Shown: positions 19,191 to 28,473 of the stretch, in pieces | Position numbering within the stretch: the first letter of the stretch is position 1 | Layout of the letters: every line of letters begins with the position of its first letter | From: Anatilimnocola floriformis | GTDB taxonomy: Bacteria; Planctomycetota; Planctomycetia; Pirellulales; Pirellulaceae | Assembly: GCF_024256385.1 (NCBI RefSeq) | Contig: NZ_JAMLFW010000001.1 | Span: forward strand, 4,526,001 to 4,590,000 | Reading direction: 5' to 3' | Length of the DNA stretch: 64,000 nt | The notes under the pieces: generated by a model | The model's database searches: none | What the model was told of the DNA's origin: nothing | The model's input: only the letters and a program-made list of their open reading frames with translations | Translations under genes and position numbers: made by a program

Positions 19191-20036
19191 ATGCCTTCGC
19201 TGTTGCGTGGCCCCGCGCGCGTTTCGTCGCCGTTGCCGGCCGTTTCCGGATATGAATTGGTGCGACTCCTGTCGTCGGGCAACTGGTTTCAGCTGTTTCA
19301 AGCTCGGGCCGCAGGACAGGGCTCGGCGGCAGACTATGTTATTAAGCGTCTCCGCGACAACGGCGGCATGCCGCGAGCAATCTTGCTGCGCGAAGCGCAG
19401 GTCACAAACTCTGTTTCGCACGAAAATCTCGTCAGTTTGCTGGGTGAGGGGCTTGGCGAAACTACTCCTTATATTGTGCTGCCGTTTCTGCCTGGCATGA
19501 GCTTGGAGCAGGCGCGGCAATCTCCTGGCCAAACCTCGGTGCCGCAAGCCCTGTGGTATATCCGCCAGGTTGCCGCCGCATTGGCAGAGCTGCATGCCGC
19601 GGGGTGGATCCATTCTGACCTGAAACCGTCGAACATCATCGCTTCGGAAACAGGGCACGCCACGCTCATCGACCTTGGCCTGGCCCGCCGCCTGGGCACG
19701 GCCGAATGCCATGCCGATCGCTGGCTGGCGGGAGATGCCAATTACCTGGCCCCGGAAGTTTTTCAGCCCAATCGGGAATTAACTGGCGCCGCCGATATCT
19801 ATCCGCTGGGCTTGGTGCTGCTGCGATTGCTGCAAGGAGCCAAGGGCAACCCGCAAGAGCCAGTCGAACTCCGTCGCACGCTCAGCGACCTGAGAAGTTA
19901 CCGGCCGGACGTTTCGCGCGACGTGGCCCACTTGCTGGGAAGAATGCTAGCCCAGGAACCTTTGCGGCGGCCTGCTGCGAACGAACTCGTAGAGATTATC
20001 TCGCGACTCGAGATCGAGTCGCTGATGCAGTGGTGA
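19191..20036 (+). CDS. Soluble Ser/Thr protein kinase, minimal form
   Basis: The protein has 281 residues, essentially one Hanks-type kinase domain with no membrane helix or sensor. The ATP-site lysine lies in DYVIKRLRD, the catalytic loop is HSDLKPSN (the usual R of HRD is S), the metal site is IDLGLARRLG, and the activation segment ends NYLAPEVF. The glycine-rich loop is degenerate (LLSSGNWFQLFQA). The catalytic Asp, Lys and Asn are present, so activity is plausible, but HSD suggests it is not activated by the usual RD mechanism. It converges on csrA with a 13-base gap. Confidence 0.88.
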   Translation: MPSLLRGPARVSSPLPAVSGYELVRLLSSGNWFQLFQARAAGQGSAADYVIKRLRDNGGMPRAILLREAQVTNSVSHENLVSLLGEGLGETTPYIVLPFLPGMSLEQARQSPGQTSVPQALWYIRQVAAALAELHAAGWIHSDLKPSNIIASETGHATLIDLGLARRLGTAECHADRWLAGDANYLAPEVFQPNRELTGAADIYPLGLVLLRLLQGAKGNPQEPVELRRTLSDLRSYRPDVSRDVAHLLGRMLAQEPLRRPAANELVEIISRLEIESLMQW

Positions 20037-20049
20037 AGCGAGAAGCTGC

Positions 20050-20250
20050 TTACGATTTCTCGGGCTCAGCAGGCGGCAGCGTTTGATTGTGCCGCATGAT
20101 GGCTTCGTAAACTTCTTGCCGATGAACGGCCACGTCAGCAGGGGCCTGTATGCCGAGGCGCACCTTATCGCCGCGGATATCGACGATCGTAATCACGATG
20201 TCGTTGCCGATCATGATGCTCTCGTCGCGATGTCGTGACACTACCAGCAT
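20050..20250 (-). CDS. csrA: Carbon storage regulator CsrA
   Basis: The protein has 66 residues. [34 protein letters not shown] is the conserved N-terminal two-thirds of CsrA/Rsm[26 protein letters not shown] includes the RNA-contacting R-L-G-I and V-H-R-x-E-V segments. The C-terminal tail ([15 protein letters not shown]) is slightly extended, as in many planctomycetes and spirochaetes. It binds GGA motifs in mRNA leaders and controls translation or stability. It is monocistronic here. Confidence 0.95.
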   Translation of the reverse strand: MLVVSRHRDESIMIGNDIVITIVDIRGDKVRLGIQAPADVAVHRQEVYEAIMRHNQTLPPAEPEKS

Positions 20251-20854
20251 GGGCCACCCGCTGTCTGCTTTCTCCCGCCTCGTGGCGACGCTAATCCAGC
20301 AATTCTAGGCGGCAGGTCGCAGCGGGTAAGGGCAGAAGCGGTGAAAAGCGTCAGCAGCTGAAATGCAGAGGCAGCCGAATCCCTCGCTGCATGCCAGCAA
20401 GTTTTTTCGCGCCTGACTCACAACGGCCGAGTGCTAGCAGCAGGCCATTTGCTGTCCGAATTTTCGCCCACAAACTGCTCTCGCGTCACTACTGGCGTTT
20501 TGGTAGCTATTCGCCCGTTCCCAGCAGGACGAATTTACTTAAATCGTCTTGCCCAGTGTGAAACTTGGCGAAAACCGAAGACCTCGAGCTAGACACTTAG
20601 GGAATTGCGAAAAATGCGATTGCCTGAATCTTGTGCAAACAAGCGACTGCCCGCCGATCGAGCAGCCGCGACAGATTTTGAGCAATTGCCCGCGATCGCT
20701 GTAAGTGCAAGCATTGCAATGACATTGGTGCTGACCTTGACGTCGGTCGTATGTTTCCTGCAAAGCCGCGACGTCGTGCTGGCAATATGCCGGTACGCCG
20801 CGGGACCCGTATCTGAATAGTCCGTTTACTAGTTTGATTTGGAAGGAGCCGGCA
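20251..20854. other. Intergenic region without a supported gene
   Basis: About 600 bases separate divergent csrA and the RHH-protein gene. A 71-codon frame at 20605 has a hydrophobic stretch but no ribosome-binding site and no known relatives that I recognise. The region should carry the csrA promoter on the left and the promoter of the gene at 20855 on the right. I saw no strong hairpin or repeat. Confidence 0.4.
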
Positions 20855-21283
20855 ATGGAATTGACCGCTGTTTCGCCCACCCCCACCACCACTACTGCCA
20901 CCACGCCCGAAGAACGCCTGCAAACCGCCACGCGGATCGCAGACAAGATGTTCCAGCAGCAGCCTGACTGGATCACATTCTTCCGCGAGGTCCTGGGCGT
21001 TGACGGCCTGGTCCGCAAGCTCTTTACCACGCCGGAAGAGCTCGCCGAATTCGAGAAGACCGCCCAGTACGCCGAAATCCAAGCGATGGTCGCTCGACTC
21101 CGCGAAAAGTCGGGTGCTGCCGCCGAAGGCAAAGAACCGACCCGCGTGATCACGGTTCGCCTGCCCAAGAGCTTGCATGAATCGCTCCGCGCCGAAGCTC
21201 ACGATCGCAAGACCAGCATGAACCAACTCTGCATCAGCAAGCTGCTGCAGGTCATCGACGAACAAATGGTCGTCAGCGAGTAA
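20855..21283 (+). CDS. HicB-like / ribbon-helix-helix C-terminal domain protein
   Basis: The ATG at 20855 has an excellent GGAAGGAG six bases upstream, so the earlier in-frame start is rejected. The product has 142 residues. A threonine/proline-rich start precedes a helical middle (QQQPDWITFFREVLGVDGLV, FTTPEELAEFEKTAQYAEI). The C-terminus RVITVRLPKSLHESLRAEAH...SMNQLCISKLLQVID is a typical Arc/HicB ribbon-helix-helix. No hicA-like toxin gene lies beside it, so a toxin-antitoxin role is not supported. It is more likely a DNA-binding or regulatory protein. Confidence 0.8.
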   Translation: MELTAVSPTPTTTTATTPEERLQTATRIADKMFQQQPDWITFFREVLGVDGLVRKLFTTPEELAEFEKTAQYAEIQAMVARLREKSGAAAEGKEPTRVITVRLPKSLHESLRAEAHDRKTSMNQLCISKLLQVIDEQMVVSE

Positions 21284-21293
21284 CCCCTCGCAA

Positions 21294-21314
21294 AGCCCAG
21301 GTGTCACCCAGGCT
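21294..21314. terminator. Weak hairpin between the RHH gene and rnpB
   Basis: AGCC...GGCT outside and GGTG...CACC inside form a stem with a two-by-two mismatch. It follows the RHH stop by ten bases and lies just past the 3' end of the convergent RNase P RNA. There is no long T-run, so the terminator call is tentative. Confidence 0.3.
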
Positions 21315-21350
21315 TGCTAGCAAGCACTGCGCTCATATCGCGCGAAAAAA

Positions 21351-21863
<513 letters not shown>

Positions 21864-22142
21864 ATTTTCAGCGTATCAGCTTTCCTTTCATTTCGATAGA
21901 GACGGCGAGCGCGGCTGAAGTTCGCCGCGGCGCGCGAAATCTAAAATCGCGATATTCCCGCAGAAACCACACTCGCAAATGCACTCAAATTGCACCTGCG
22001 TCACGCAAATGCAAATTAAGTGTATTTGCTGGCCGTGCTCGCGGCACACCTCCATCGGCACTTGGCAATTGCCAAACTCTCTTCCCGCTCCTTCCGCCGC
22101 CGGATAAAACAGACTCTCAGGAACAGGATCTGGAGCCCTCGT

Positions 22143-23381
22143 ATGAACCGTCACACTTCCATCGTTGCCGTCGTCGCCATGCTCTTCGGAGCCGTGGTCG
22201 CCACGCTCTGGCAACACACCGAAAACCGCCCCACCCTGGTCGCGCAAGAAGGGCTTCCCGGCCTGCCGCCTCCTCCCGGTGTCCGCGCTCCTCCACCGCG
22301 CGTGCCTGCGCTGCAACCGCCCATCAATCAGTTCAATGCGCCGCCGATGCAGGGCGGTCCGCCGCCGGTGATCGTCGCCAACGATCCGCTCGCCGACCTT
22401 ACGCCCGAAGAACGCGTGAACATTGCCGTCTACGAAAAGTGCAATCGCCACGTCGTTCACATCACCACCAAGAGCGCGCGCGCCGAACTCCTTATTCTGG
22501 AAGTCCCCACGGAGGGAACCGGCAGCGGCTCGGTGCTTGATAAGAACGGCCACATTCTCACCAACTACCATGTCGTCGAAGGTGCGAACGAAATCAAAGT
22601 CACGCTCTACGATAACGAGACCTACACCGCCAAGCTCATCGGCCACGACGCACCAAATGACATCGCCGTGCTGAAGATCGCGGCGCCGGTCGACTCGCTC
22701 AATCCGGTCGAGTTCGGCGACTCGGCCCGACTGAAGGTTGGCCAGCAGATCTATGCCATCGGCAATCCCTTCGGCCTCGAACGCACGATGACGACCGGCA
22801 TTATCAGCAGTCTCAATCGCTCGCTGCCGTCGAAGAGTGGCCGCACCATGAAATCGATCATTCAGATCGACGCCGCCCTCAACCGCGGCAATTCCGGCGG
22901 CCCGCTGCTCGATAGCCGCGGCCGACTCATCGGCATGAACACTGCCATCGCCAGCAGCACCGGCGAAAACACCGGCGTCGGCTTTGCGATCCCCTCCGAC
23001 ACCATCGGCCGAGTCGTGACGCAGCTCGTCGCCAACGGCAAAGTGGTCCGCCCCGAAACGGGCATCACGCGGGTTTATCAATCCGACCTGGGCCTGGTCA
23101 TTGCCACGCTGCAACCCGGCGGACCTGCCGAGCGCGCCGGCTTCCGCGGCTACCGAATCGTCCGCGAACAAAAACGCCGCGGCCCGTTCACCTATGAAGA
23201 ACGAACGATCGACCGCACCCAAGCCGACATGATCGTGGCCGTCGACGGCGAAAAAGTCGTCACCGCCGACGAATTCCTCGGCCGCATCGAGCGCCACCTT
23301 CCCGGCGAGCAAGCCATTCTGACCGTTATCCGCGCCGACCGCCGCGTCGACATTCCGATCCTTCTCGGCGCGGGCGAATAG
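22143..23381 (+). CDS. HtrA/DegP-like serine protease with PDZ domain
   Basis: The ATG at 22143, with GGAG upstream, gives 412 residues; the frame upstream of it overlaps the rnpB promoter region and is not used. A signal/anchor (TSIVAVVAMLFGAVVATLW) is followed by a proline-rich linker and a trypsin-like domain with the triad His143 (LTNYHVVEGA), Asp173 (PNDIAVLKI) and Ser251 (NRGNSGGPLLD). A PDZ domain follows from about 310 to the end, with an insertion of about 25 residues (YRIVREQKRRGPFTYEE) before ADMIVAVDGEKV. It is probably an envelope quality-control protease. Confidence 0.93.
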   Translation: MNRHTSIVAVVAMLFGAVVATLWQHTENRPTLVAQEGLPGLPPPPGVRAPPPRVPALQPPINQFNAPPMQGGPPPVIVANDPLADLTPEERVNIAVYEKCNRHVVHITTKSARAELLILEVPTEGTGSGSVLDKNGHILTNYHVVEGANEIKVTLYDNETYTAKLIGHDAPNDIAVLKIAAPVDSLNPVEFGDSARLKVGQQIYAIGNPFGLERTMTTGIISSLNRSLPSKSGRTMKSIIQIDAALNRGNSGGPLLDSRGRLIGMNTAIASSTGENTGVGFAIPSDTIGRVVTQLVANGKVVRPETGITRVYQSDLGLVIATLQPGGPAERAGFRGYRIVREQKRRGPFTYEERTIDRTQADMIVAVDGEKVVTADEFLGRIERHLPGEQAILTVIRADRRVDIPILLGAGE

Positions 23382-23405
23382 CCACAGAGCCGGTCGGATT
23401 TCGAG

Positions 23406-23540
23406 GGTTATAATATAACCGTTATTACGTTTTCGCGATTTGCCGAACCCGTTGCCGGCTCGGCAGTTGCGAAAAACTGATGCAGATTTGCTATAACCTT
23501 TTATAACCATTTTGCATCACTTTATAACCACGCTATAACG
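23406..23540. promoter_or_regulatory. Cluster of TATAACC heptamers
   Basis: A perfect palindrome, GGTTATA-A-TATAACC (23406-23420), is followed by TATAACC at 23492, 23502 and 23523 and a TATAACG variant at 23534. The start-to-start distances of the last four are 10, 21 and 11 bases, about one, two and one helical turns, so they would present on one face of the DNA. The array lies in the 406-base gap (23382-23787) upstream of the dehydrogenase-cytochrome gene. I see no gene in that gap. It could be an operator array; the regulator is unknown. Confidence 0.5.
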
Positions 23541-23787
23541 ACCTGCCTCAGCTCGATAGCAACGTTCGTCGCTGCCATTCATCACTCAGGTTTTTCCGAC
23601 CGCGCAGCGACAACCGACCTCCGCAGACGCGCTTTGCCTGCGGGGTGAACTTGAATTTCGATATGTGATCAACTGTATACGTGTCGCAGTTGGCGGTCAA
23701 GCTCTTGTTTCGCGCAAACTTCTCGGCGAACATTGAGCGGAGTTCAGCAGGCTCTCCTGCCAGATTTCATCGCAACGGCGGATCGAC

Positions 23788-26700
23788 ATGCAGCGCACCA
23801 CACTCCTCCGCGGAATTCTCCGCTGCTTCGTCGTCGCCATCGTTTTCGCAGTCGCCGCTTGCGCGGTGCAACTCAATCGCGCCCAAACGCAACCGTCAGC
23901 ACAACCTCCATCGCCTAAAGAAGCCACAGTCGACGAACCGCTGCCGCCGCTCGAAGCCGCGCGGACGATGCAGGTGCCGGAGGGTTTTCAAGTCACCCTC
24001 TTCGCCGGCGAGCCCGACGTCAAACAGCCGATCGGTTTTGCCATCGACGACCGCGGCCGGCTGTGGGTCGCCGAGGCCTACAACTATCCGGTGCACGGCA
24101 CGAAGGCGGGCGACCGGATCGTCATTCTCGAAGATACCGACGGCGATGGACGGCATGACAAACGAACCGTCTTTTACGACGGTCTGAATTATGTCACCGG
24201 CATCGAAGTCGGTTTCGGCGGCGCGTGGGTCATGTCGCCCCCCTACTTCTATTTCATTCCCGATCGCAACGGCGATGACAAACCGGACGACAAACCTCAG
24301 GTATTACTCGACGGCTTTGGCAATCACGCCAATTCCCACAACCTGGCCAACGGTTTTGCCTGGGGACCCGACGGCTGGTTGTACGGCACGCATGGCCGTA
24401 CCAACTGGTCGCTGATCGGCAAGCCGGGCACGCCCGAGAAGGAGCGCGAGCGGTTCGACGGTGGCGTGTATCGGTATCATCCGACGCGACACGTCTGGGA
24501 ACCCTACGCCGACGGCACGACGAATCCGTGGGGCATCGATTGGAACGACTACGGCGAAGCCTTCATCACCAACTGCGTCAATCCGCACTTGTTCCACGTC
24601 ATCTACGGCGCGCACTACGAGCCGTGGCGCAATCGTGAGTCGAGCCAGTACGCCTATCAGCGAATCGACACGATCGCCGATCATTTGCACTTCGTCGGCG
24701 CGTGGAATGTGCGCGACGGGTTGAATTCATCTGCCGAAGATCAAGCCGGCGGCGGCCATGCCCACTGCGGACTCATGATCTATCAGGGGGATAACTGGCC
24801 GGAGCAATATCGCAACACGCTCTTCACCAACAACATTCACGGCCGACGAATCAACAACGACATTCTCAAACGTTCCGGCTCGGGCTACACCGCTTCGCAC
24901 GGCAAGGACCTGATGCGCTCGAAAGATCCGTGGTTCATGGGCGTCACACTGCAATACGGCCCAGATGGCTCGGTGTTTGTCATCGATTGGTCCGACACTG
25001 GTGAGTGTCACAGCGTGCGTAACACGCGGCGCGAGACGGGGCGGATCTACAAAATCTCGTACGGCAAGCCGAAGCCGTTTTCTGGCAACATCGCCAAGTT
25101 GAGCGACGCTGACCTCGTCAAATTGCAGACGCATCACAACGATTGGTTCGTGCGACACGCGCGACGAGTTTTGCAAGAGCGTGCCGCAGCCAAGCAAGAT
25201 CTTTCGTCGGCGGTGAACGATCTGCGCGCGACGTTCGAGCAGCAAACCAACATTCCGCAGAAATTGCGTTCGCTCTGGACGCTGCAGGCGCTGGAGCAGT
25301 GGGAAATCGAAGACTTCATTCGCCTGCTCCGCTACGAAGACGAATACGTTCGCGGTTGGGCCGTTCGACTTCTCTGCGAAGAGCCTGAGTTATCGCAATC
25401 TGCGCTCGAACGACTTGCTCTGGCCGCACGCGACGACGAATCGCCGCTCGTGCGGATGCACATCGCCAGCAATCTGCAACGGCTGAAGTTGGCCGGTCGT
25501 TGGAACATCGCGACGGCCCTGCTAAGTCATGACAAAGACGCTAAGGACGAAAACATTCCGCTGCTGGTTTGGTATGCCGTCGAGCCGCTGGTCACGGTCG
25601 ATCCGCAGCGATTCGTCGCCTTGGCCGGTGAAGCAAAGTTGCCATTGGTCGCCCGCTTCATCGCCCGCCGGGCTGCCTCGCTCCCCGATTCAAAAAGTGA
25701 ATTGGCCGCGCTCGTAAAAATGCTCAGCAGCACGAAAGGTGAAGTGCAAAAAGAACTCCTCGCCGGAATCATCGACGGCCTGGCGGGACGACGGACCGTC
25801 GCGATGCCCGAAACCTGGCCGAACGCCTACGCGAGTTTGAAAGTAGTGAACAGCGATTCGCTCGTCGAGAAGGCGCTGCAACTGGCCCTTATTTTTGATG
25901 ATCCGCGAGCACTCGCCGACTTGCGCGCTCAAGCAAAAGATCCGAAAGTCGCAGCGGCAATTCGCAACCGGGCGATTCAAGCGCTCGTGGCCAAAAAAGC
26001 AAAAGGACTCGATGCCGAGTTGCTTGAACTGATCGGCGATACCCCGGTTGCGAAAGCAGCCCTCCGTGGCCTGGCTGAGTTCGAACATGCCGGCACAGCC
26101 ACTGCGATCCTGTCGCAGTACTCCAAACTCGAGCCCAACACCCGTCAAGATGCGCTGCAAACGCTCGCCTCGCGCGCGGCCTGGGCCTTGCCGCTTGTCG
26201 CTGCCTTGGAGAAGAACGAAGTCCCTCGCGCCGATGTCACAGCCTACACCGCGCGGCAGATGTTCACCTTGAACAACGAAGAACTCACCACGCGACTGAA
26301 AGCAGCCTGGGGAGAGTTACGCACCAGTCCCGCCGAAAAACAGCAGCAGATTGCGTCGTTCAAGAAACGCTTCACGCTGGACGCGATTCAGAAGTCGGAC
26401 CGCAGCGCCGGCCGAGCGATCTTTCAAAAGACCTGCGCCAACTGCCATACGATCTTCGGCACCGGCGGCAAGATCGGGCCGGATATCACCGGCTCGCAGC
26501 GGACCAATCTCGATTACTTATTGCACACGCTCATCGATCCTTCGGCCGCGGTCAACAAGGATTATCAGATGCACGTGATTCAAACGGTCGACGGCCGAAC
26601 GATCACGGGACTGATTGCGGAAGAATCAAAAACCGCGCTCACCATGCAAACGGTCAACGAAAAGATCATCATCCCCGCCGACGAAATCGAGGAGCGCAAA

Positions 26701-26814
26701 CTCTCGCCCGTCTCGATGATGCCCGACGGCTTGTTGCAAAATCTCAGCAATGACCAGGTCCGCCAACTACTGGCCTACTTGATGGGCCCCGACCAAGCGC
26801 CGCTGCCGAAGTAG
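23788..26814 (+). CDS. PVC-type dehydrogenase fused to HEAT repeats and c-type haem domain
   Basis: The protein has 1008 residues. An N-terminal hydrophobic signal (TLLRGILRCFVVAIVFAVAACA) may be a lipoprotein or simple export signal. The propeller domain (about 50-440) has VPEGFQVTLFAGEPDV, DDRGRLWVAEAYNYP and ILEDTDGDGRHDKRTVF. HEAT-like helices run from about 450 to 860, then the haem domain with TCANCHTIFGTGGKIGPDIT (first haem Cys at 883) and SMMPDGLLQNLSNDQVRQLL. This is the complete single-chain arrangement of the modules that are split between two genes at 5050-9705. It is probably an exported redox enzyme acting on a carbohydrate-like substrate. Confidence 0.9.
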   Translation: MQRTTLLRGILRCFVVAIVFAVAACAVQLNRAQTQPSAQPPSPKEATVDEPLPPLEAARTMQVPEGFQVTLFAGEPDVKQPIGFAIDDRGRLWVAEAYNYPVHGTKAGDRIVILEDTDGDGRHDKRTVFYDGLNYVTGIEVGFGGAWVMSPPYFYFIPDRNGDDKPDDKPQVLLDGFGNHANSHNLANGFAWGPDGWLYGTHGRTNWSLIGKPGTPEKERERFDGGVYRYHPTRHVWEPYADGTTNPWGIDWNDYGEAFITNCVNPHLFHVIYGAHYEPWRNRESSQYAYQRIDTIADHLHFVGAWNVRDGLNSSAEDQAGGGHAHCGLMIYQGDNWPEQYRNTLFTNNIHGRRINNDILKRSGSGYTASHGKDLMRSKDPWFMGVTLQYGPDGSVFVIDWSDTGECHSVRNTRRETGRIYKISYGKPKPFSGNIAKLSDADLVKLQTHHNDWFVRHARRVLQERAAAKQDLSSAVNDLRATFEQQTNIPQKLRSLWTLQALEQWEIEDFIRLLRYEDEYVRGWAVRLLCEEPELSQSALERLALAARDDESPLVRMHIASNLQRLKLAGRWNIATALLSHDKDAKDENIPLLVWYAVEPLVTVDPQRFVALAGEAKLPLVARFIARRAASLPDSKSELAALVKMLSSTKGEVQKELLAGIIDGLAGRRTVAMPETWPNAYASLKVVNSDSLVEKALQLALIFDDPRALADLRAQAKDPKVAAAIRNRAIQALVAKKAKGLDAELLELIGDTPVAKAALRGLAEFEHAGTATAILSQYSKLEPNTRQDALQTLASRAAWALPLVAALEKNEVPRADVTAYTARQMFTLNNEELTTRLKAAWGELRTSPAEKQQQIASFKKRFTLDAIQKSDRSAGRAIFQKTCANCHTIFGTGGKIGPDITGSQRTNLDYLLHTLIDPSAAVNKDYQMHVIQTVDGRTITGLIAEESKTALTMQTVNEKIIIPADEIEERKLSPVSMMPDGLLQNLSNDQVRQLLAYLMGPDQAPLPK

Positions 26815-26828
26815 AATTCGAGCGTGAA

Positions 26829-26904
26829 AAGTAGCTGAATTCGCCAGAATTCAGACAGCACCGTTCGAAAGCCATCTGCTGAATTCTGGCGAATTCAGCT
26901 ACTT
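26829..26904. repeat. 26-base perfect inverted repeat with nested hairpins
   Basis: Bases 26829-26854 and 26879-26904 are exact reverse complements with a 24-base spacer. Each arm itself contains CTGAATTC-GCCA-GAATTCAG, a perfect 8-base hairpin. The right arm overlaps the stop codon of cheB. It sits between converging genes and could end transcription in both directions. The regular structure also suggests a genome-wide intergenic repeat. Confidence 0.75.
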
Positions 26905-27993
26905 GGCGCGTGCGAGCGATGTGCGGCCGAACAGCCGCGCCGAGTTTTGCACGATAAGCCCCGGCAATTCCGGCAGCGCGAATTGCCGGTCGACGTCGCC
27001 ATTGATCGCAGCCACGCGATTCATGCCGTAGACATCCGAGGTGGCTTGATCTTGTCCCAGCACGTAACCGCCGGCGGCGCGGATCGCGGCACAGCCTTGC
27101 GCGCCGTCGTAACCCATGCCGGTCATGATGATGCCGAGACAACGACTGCCGAAGGCCGCGCTCGCGTCGCGCATCATCACATCGATCGAAGGTCGATGGC
27201 CGCTCACAGGATCGCTATCTTCGATCACGGCGACGACTTCGCTTCCTTGGCGTTGCAAACGTAGATGCCTGCCACCCGGTGCTATCAAGACCTGATTGTT
27301 CCGCAGCACATCGCCGGTCTCGGCTTCCTTGATCGACAGCGCCGAAATCGTATCGAGCCGCCGCGCAAACGGCCCAGTAAAGTTCGCCGGCATGTGTTGC
27401 ACAACCACGATCGGCGGCAGCGATGGCGCGAGCGATTGAAATAGCTCACTTAGCGCGGGCGGTCCGCCCGTCGAGATGCCCAAGGCAATGCAGCAGTCTT
27501 GGTAAGCGTTGCTGATACCGGCAGATGGCCGCGCCACTTGTCGAACTGTCTGTTGCGCGCGGGCCTGACGAATCCGCAGCACGCGGTCGACGTCGGCGCC
27601 GGCCATCGCGCGCAGTTTATGCAGCAATTCATCGCGAAATGGCCGATGAGCGGCGCTCGGATTTTCCGGCTTCGGCACATAATCGAGCGCGCCGCAGTCG
27701 AGCGCCTGCAGCGTGATTTGCGCCGCGCGCTGCGTTAGCGAGCTGACCATGATCACCGGGATCGGCCGCTCGGCGAGGAGCGCAGCCAAGGTTTGTAGCC
27801 CGTCCATGCCGGGCATTTGAATGTCGAGCGTAACGATGTCCGGCCGCAACTCGACGACTTTGATCAACGCCTCGGCGCCGCTGGCCGCGGTGCCGACAAC
27901 TTCGATGCCGCGCTCATTCGTCAGCACGTCGCGGATCAGTTCGCGCATCAGCGGCGAATCGTCAACCACGAGAACGCGAATGATCTTGTCCAT
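26899..27993 (-). CDS. cheB: Chemotaxis methylesterase/response regulator CheB
   Basis: The protein has 364 residues. The receiver domain has DDSP near the start and phospho-acceptor Asp57 (DIVTLDIQMPGMDG). The C-terminal methylesterase has the Ser in GISTGGPPAL, the His in VVQHMPANFTGPFA and the Asp in IIMTGMGYDGAQG. It removes methyl groups from, or deamidates, the receptor and so counters CheR. It is the last gene of the operon, nine bases after cheY. Its stop codon is inside the inverted repeat at 26829-26904. Confidence 0.96.
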   Translation of the reverse strand: MDKIIRVLVVDDSPLMRELIRDVLTNERGIEVVGTAASGAEALIKVVELRPDIVTLDIQMPGMDGLQTLAALLAERPIPVIMVSSLTQRAAQITLQALDCGALDYVPKPENPSAAHRPFRDELLHKLRAMAGADVDRVLRIRQARAQQTVRQVARPSAGISNAYQDCCIALGISTGGPPALSELFQSLAPSLPPIVVVQHMPANFTGPFARRLDTISALSIKEAETGDVLRNNQVLIAPGGRHLRLQRQGSEVVAVIEDSDPVSGHRPSIDVMMRDASAAFGSRCLGIIMTGMGYDGAQGCAAIRAAGGYVLGQDQATSDVYGMNRVAAINGDVDRQFALPELPGLIVQNSARLFGRTSLARAK

Positions 27994-28002
27994 TGTTGTC
28001 CG

Positions 28003-28395
28003 CTATACCAATTGCGGTTCGCGCTTGGCCGTGCGAGCCGCGATCTTTTGCAGTGCGGCCAGCAGTCGTCCCTTGTTGAACGGCTTGGCGATGAAATCGG
28101 CTGCGCCCGCGCGGAGCGCTTCTTTCAGAATCTCGGCTTGATCGAGCGCGCTGACGATCAGCACTTGCGCATCGCGGTTCAATTGCTTGATGCCGCGGAG
28201 ACCATGCATGCCGTCGAACTCGGGCATCACCAGATCGAGCGTCACCGCGTCGGGTTGGAGTTTTTCGAATTGCTCGATTCCCTCCTGGCCGTTCGTGGCG
28301 TGACCCACGATTTCCCAGCCGTCCTCGCGGGCAGCGTCTTTGATCATCTCGCGGATGATCATGGCGTCGTCGATTACCAACAGTCGTTTTGTCAT
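28003..28395 (-). CDS. cheY: CheY-like single-domain response regulator
   Basis: The ATG at 28395 is preferred to two upstream Met codons because it directly precedes TKRLLVIDD. The protein has 130 residues with the acidic pair IDD, phospho-acceptor Asp54 (AVTLDLVMPEFDG), the conserved Ser in LIVSALDQ and the Lys in FIAKPFNKG. As the only stand-alone receiver in the che operon it is the probable output regulator. Because no flagellar genes are in the window, its target (motor, pili or other) is open. Confidence 0.93.
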   Translation of the reverse strand: MTKRLLVIDDAMIIREMIKDAAREDGWEIVGHATNGQEGIEQFEKLQPDAVTLDLVMPEFDGMHGLRGIKQLNRDAQVLIVSALDQAEILKEALRAGAADFIAKPFNKGRLLAALQKIAARTAKREPQLV

Positions 28396-28473
28396 GACAG
28401 CAATCTCTCTACTTCCGTCCATCAACCACTTGGGCAGGTAACAAATGGGTCCGTTGAATGTTCGTTGAATCGT

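Noticed and set aside
20605-20820. 71-codon frame with a hydrophobic stretch
   Set aside because: No start signal and no family; the strong ribosome-binding site is at the next gene, 20855.
20855-21283. HicAB toxin-antitoxin module
   Set aside because: Only the HicB/RHH-like half is present and no small HicA-like frame lies on either side.
23406-23540. CRISPR array or origin iterons
   Set aside because: The TATAACC units are only seven bases with irregular short gaps and no spacers, cas genes or dnaA nearby, so neither is supported.
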